From positions 1 through 13,631 of the forward strand of contig JBKPBQ010000403.1 of NCBI GenBank assembly GCA_046726955.1: a DNA stretch of 13,631 nt, read 5' to 3'. Position 1 is the first letter of the stretch; each line of letters starts with the position of its first letter. A program made the translations under genes and the position numbers. Positions 13,596-13,631 of this stretch are shown piece after piece. The notes beneath the pieces are model-generated. The model had not been told where the DNA came from. It worked only from the letters and a program-made list of their open reading frames with translations, and did no database searches. The DNA is from CAVPGH01 sp046726955 (GTDB lineage Bacteria > Acidobacteriota > Vicinamibacteria > Fen-336).

Positions 13596-13631
13596 CGAGC
13601 TTGGAGCGGCATTGGATTTCGCTCCTGTCGA

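Noticed and set aside
11096..13612. Minus-strand open frame of 838 codons, with an AGGAG eight bases before its ATG, antisense to the M49-like gene.
   Set aside because: Its translation is low-complexity Arg/Gly/Val/Asp-rich with no domain, it covers the full length of a well-supported gene on the other strand, and long antisense frames are expected at this GC content. It also overlaps the HExxH gene in another frame.

Overview
High-GC, tightly packed chromosomal DNA from a Gram-negative bacterium. The evidence is two lipoproteins, several Sec-type signal peptides, secretin/pilus-type periplasmic domains and strong G/C bias at third codon positions. Gene content would suit Acidobacteriota or a Myxococcota-like deltaproteobacterium, but nothing here fixes the taxon. 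I see no insertion sequence, CRISPR array, tRNA or rRNA.

Layout. (1) 3-2611 (+): korA (5' end outside the window) and korB, the two subunits of a 2-oxoglutarate:ferredoxin oxidoreductase, with overlapping stop and start. (2) 2612-2950: an intergenic stretch between convergent genes. It holds a TTGACA promoter-like site, a run of well-formed hairpins and a strong intrinsic terminator, so it probably encodes a stand-alone structured RNA of about 230 nt. (3) 6118-2951 (-): an envelope cassette of two lipoproteins followed by an unusual 555-residue protein that appears to combine a PilO-like domain, two secretin-type STN/N0 modules and a PilP/GspC-like domain. (4) 6131-6823 (+): a small exported protein resembling ModA-type substrate-binding proteins, with no transporter beside it. 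(5) 7453-6851 (-): an exported Dabb-fold protein and a 53-residue membrane protein. (6) 8015-7491 (-): an RRM RNA-binding protein whose best-supported start codon is AUU. (7) 8137-11306 (+): gamma-glutamylcyclotransferase-like protein, hotdog acyl-CoA thioesterase, cytoplasmic molybdopterin oxidoreductase and a small membrane protein, closely spaced and probably co-transcribed. (8) 11321-13027 (+) and 13536-13036 (-): two exported zinc metallopeptidase-like proteins, convergent with 8 bases between their stops.

Most of the window is housekeeping metabolism (ferredoxin-linked 2-oxoacid oxidation, molybdoenzyme redox, thioester and glutathione-type chemistry) next to envelope proteins. The best candidates for something undescribed are the structured RNA at about 2714-2947, the PilO-STN-PilP composite with its lipoprotein partners, and the AUU-started RRM gene. 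Several starts are not ATG (GTG for korB, both lipoproteins, the ModA-like gene and the cyclotransferase; probably ATT for the RRM gene and CTG for the small membrane protein). A caller that expects ATG would misplace several N-termini here.
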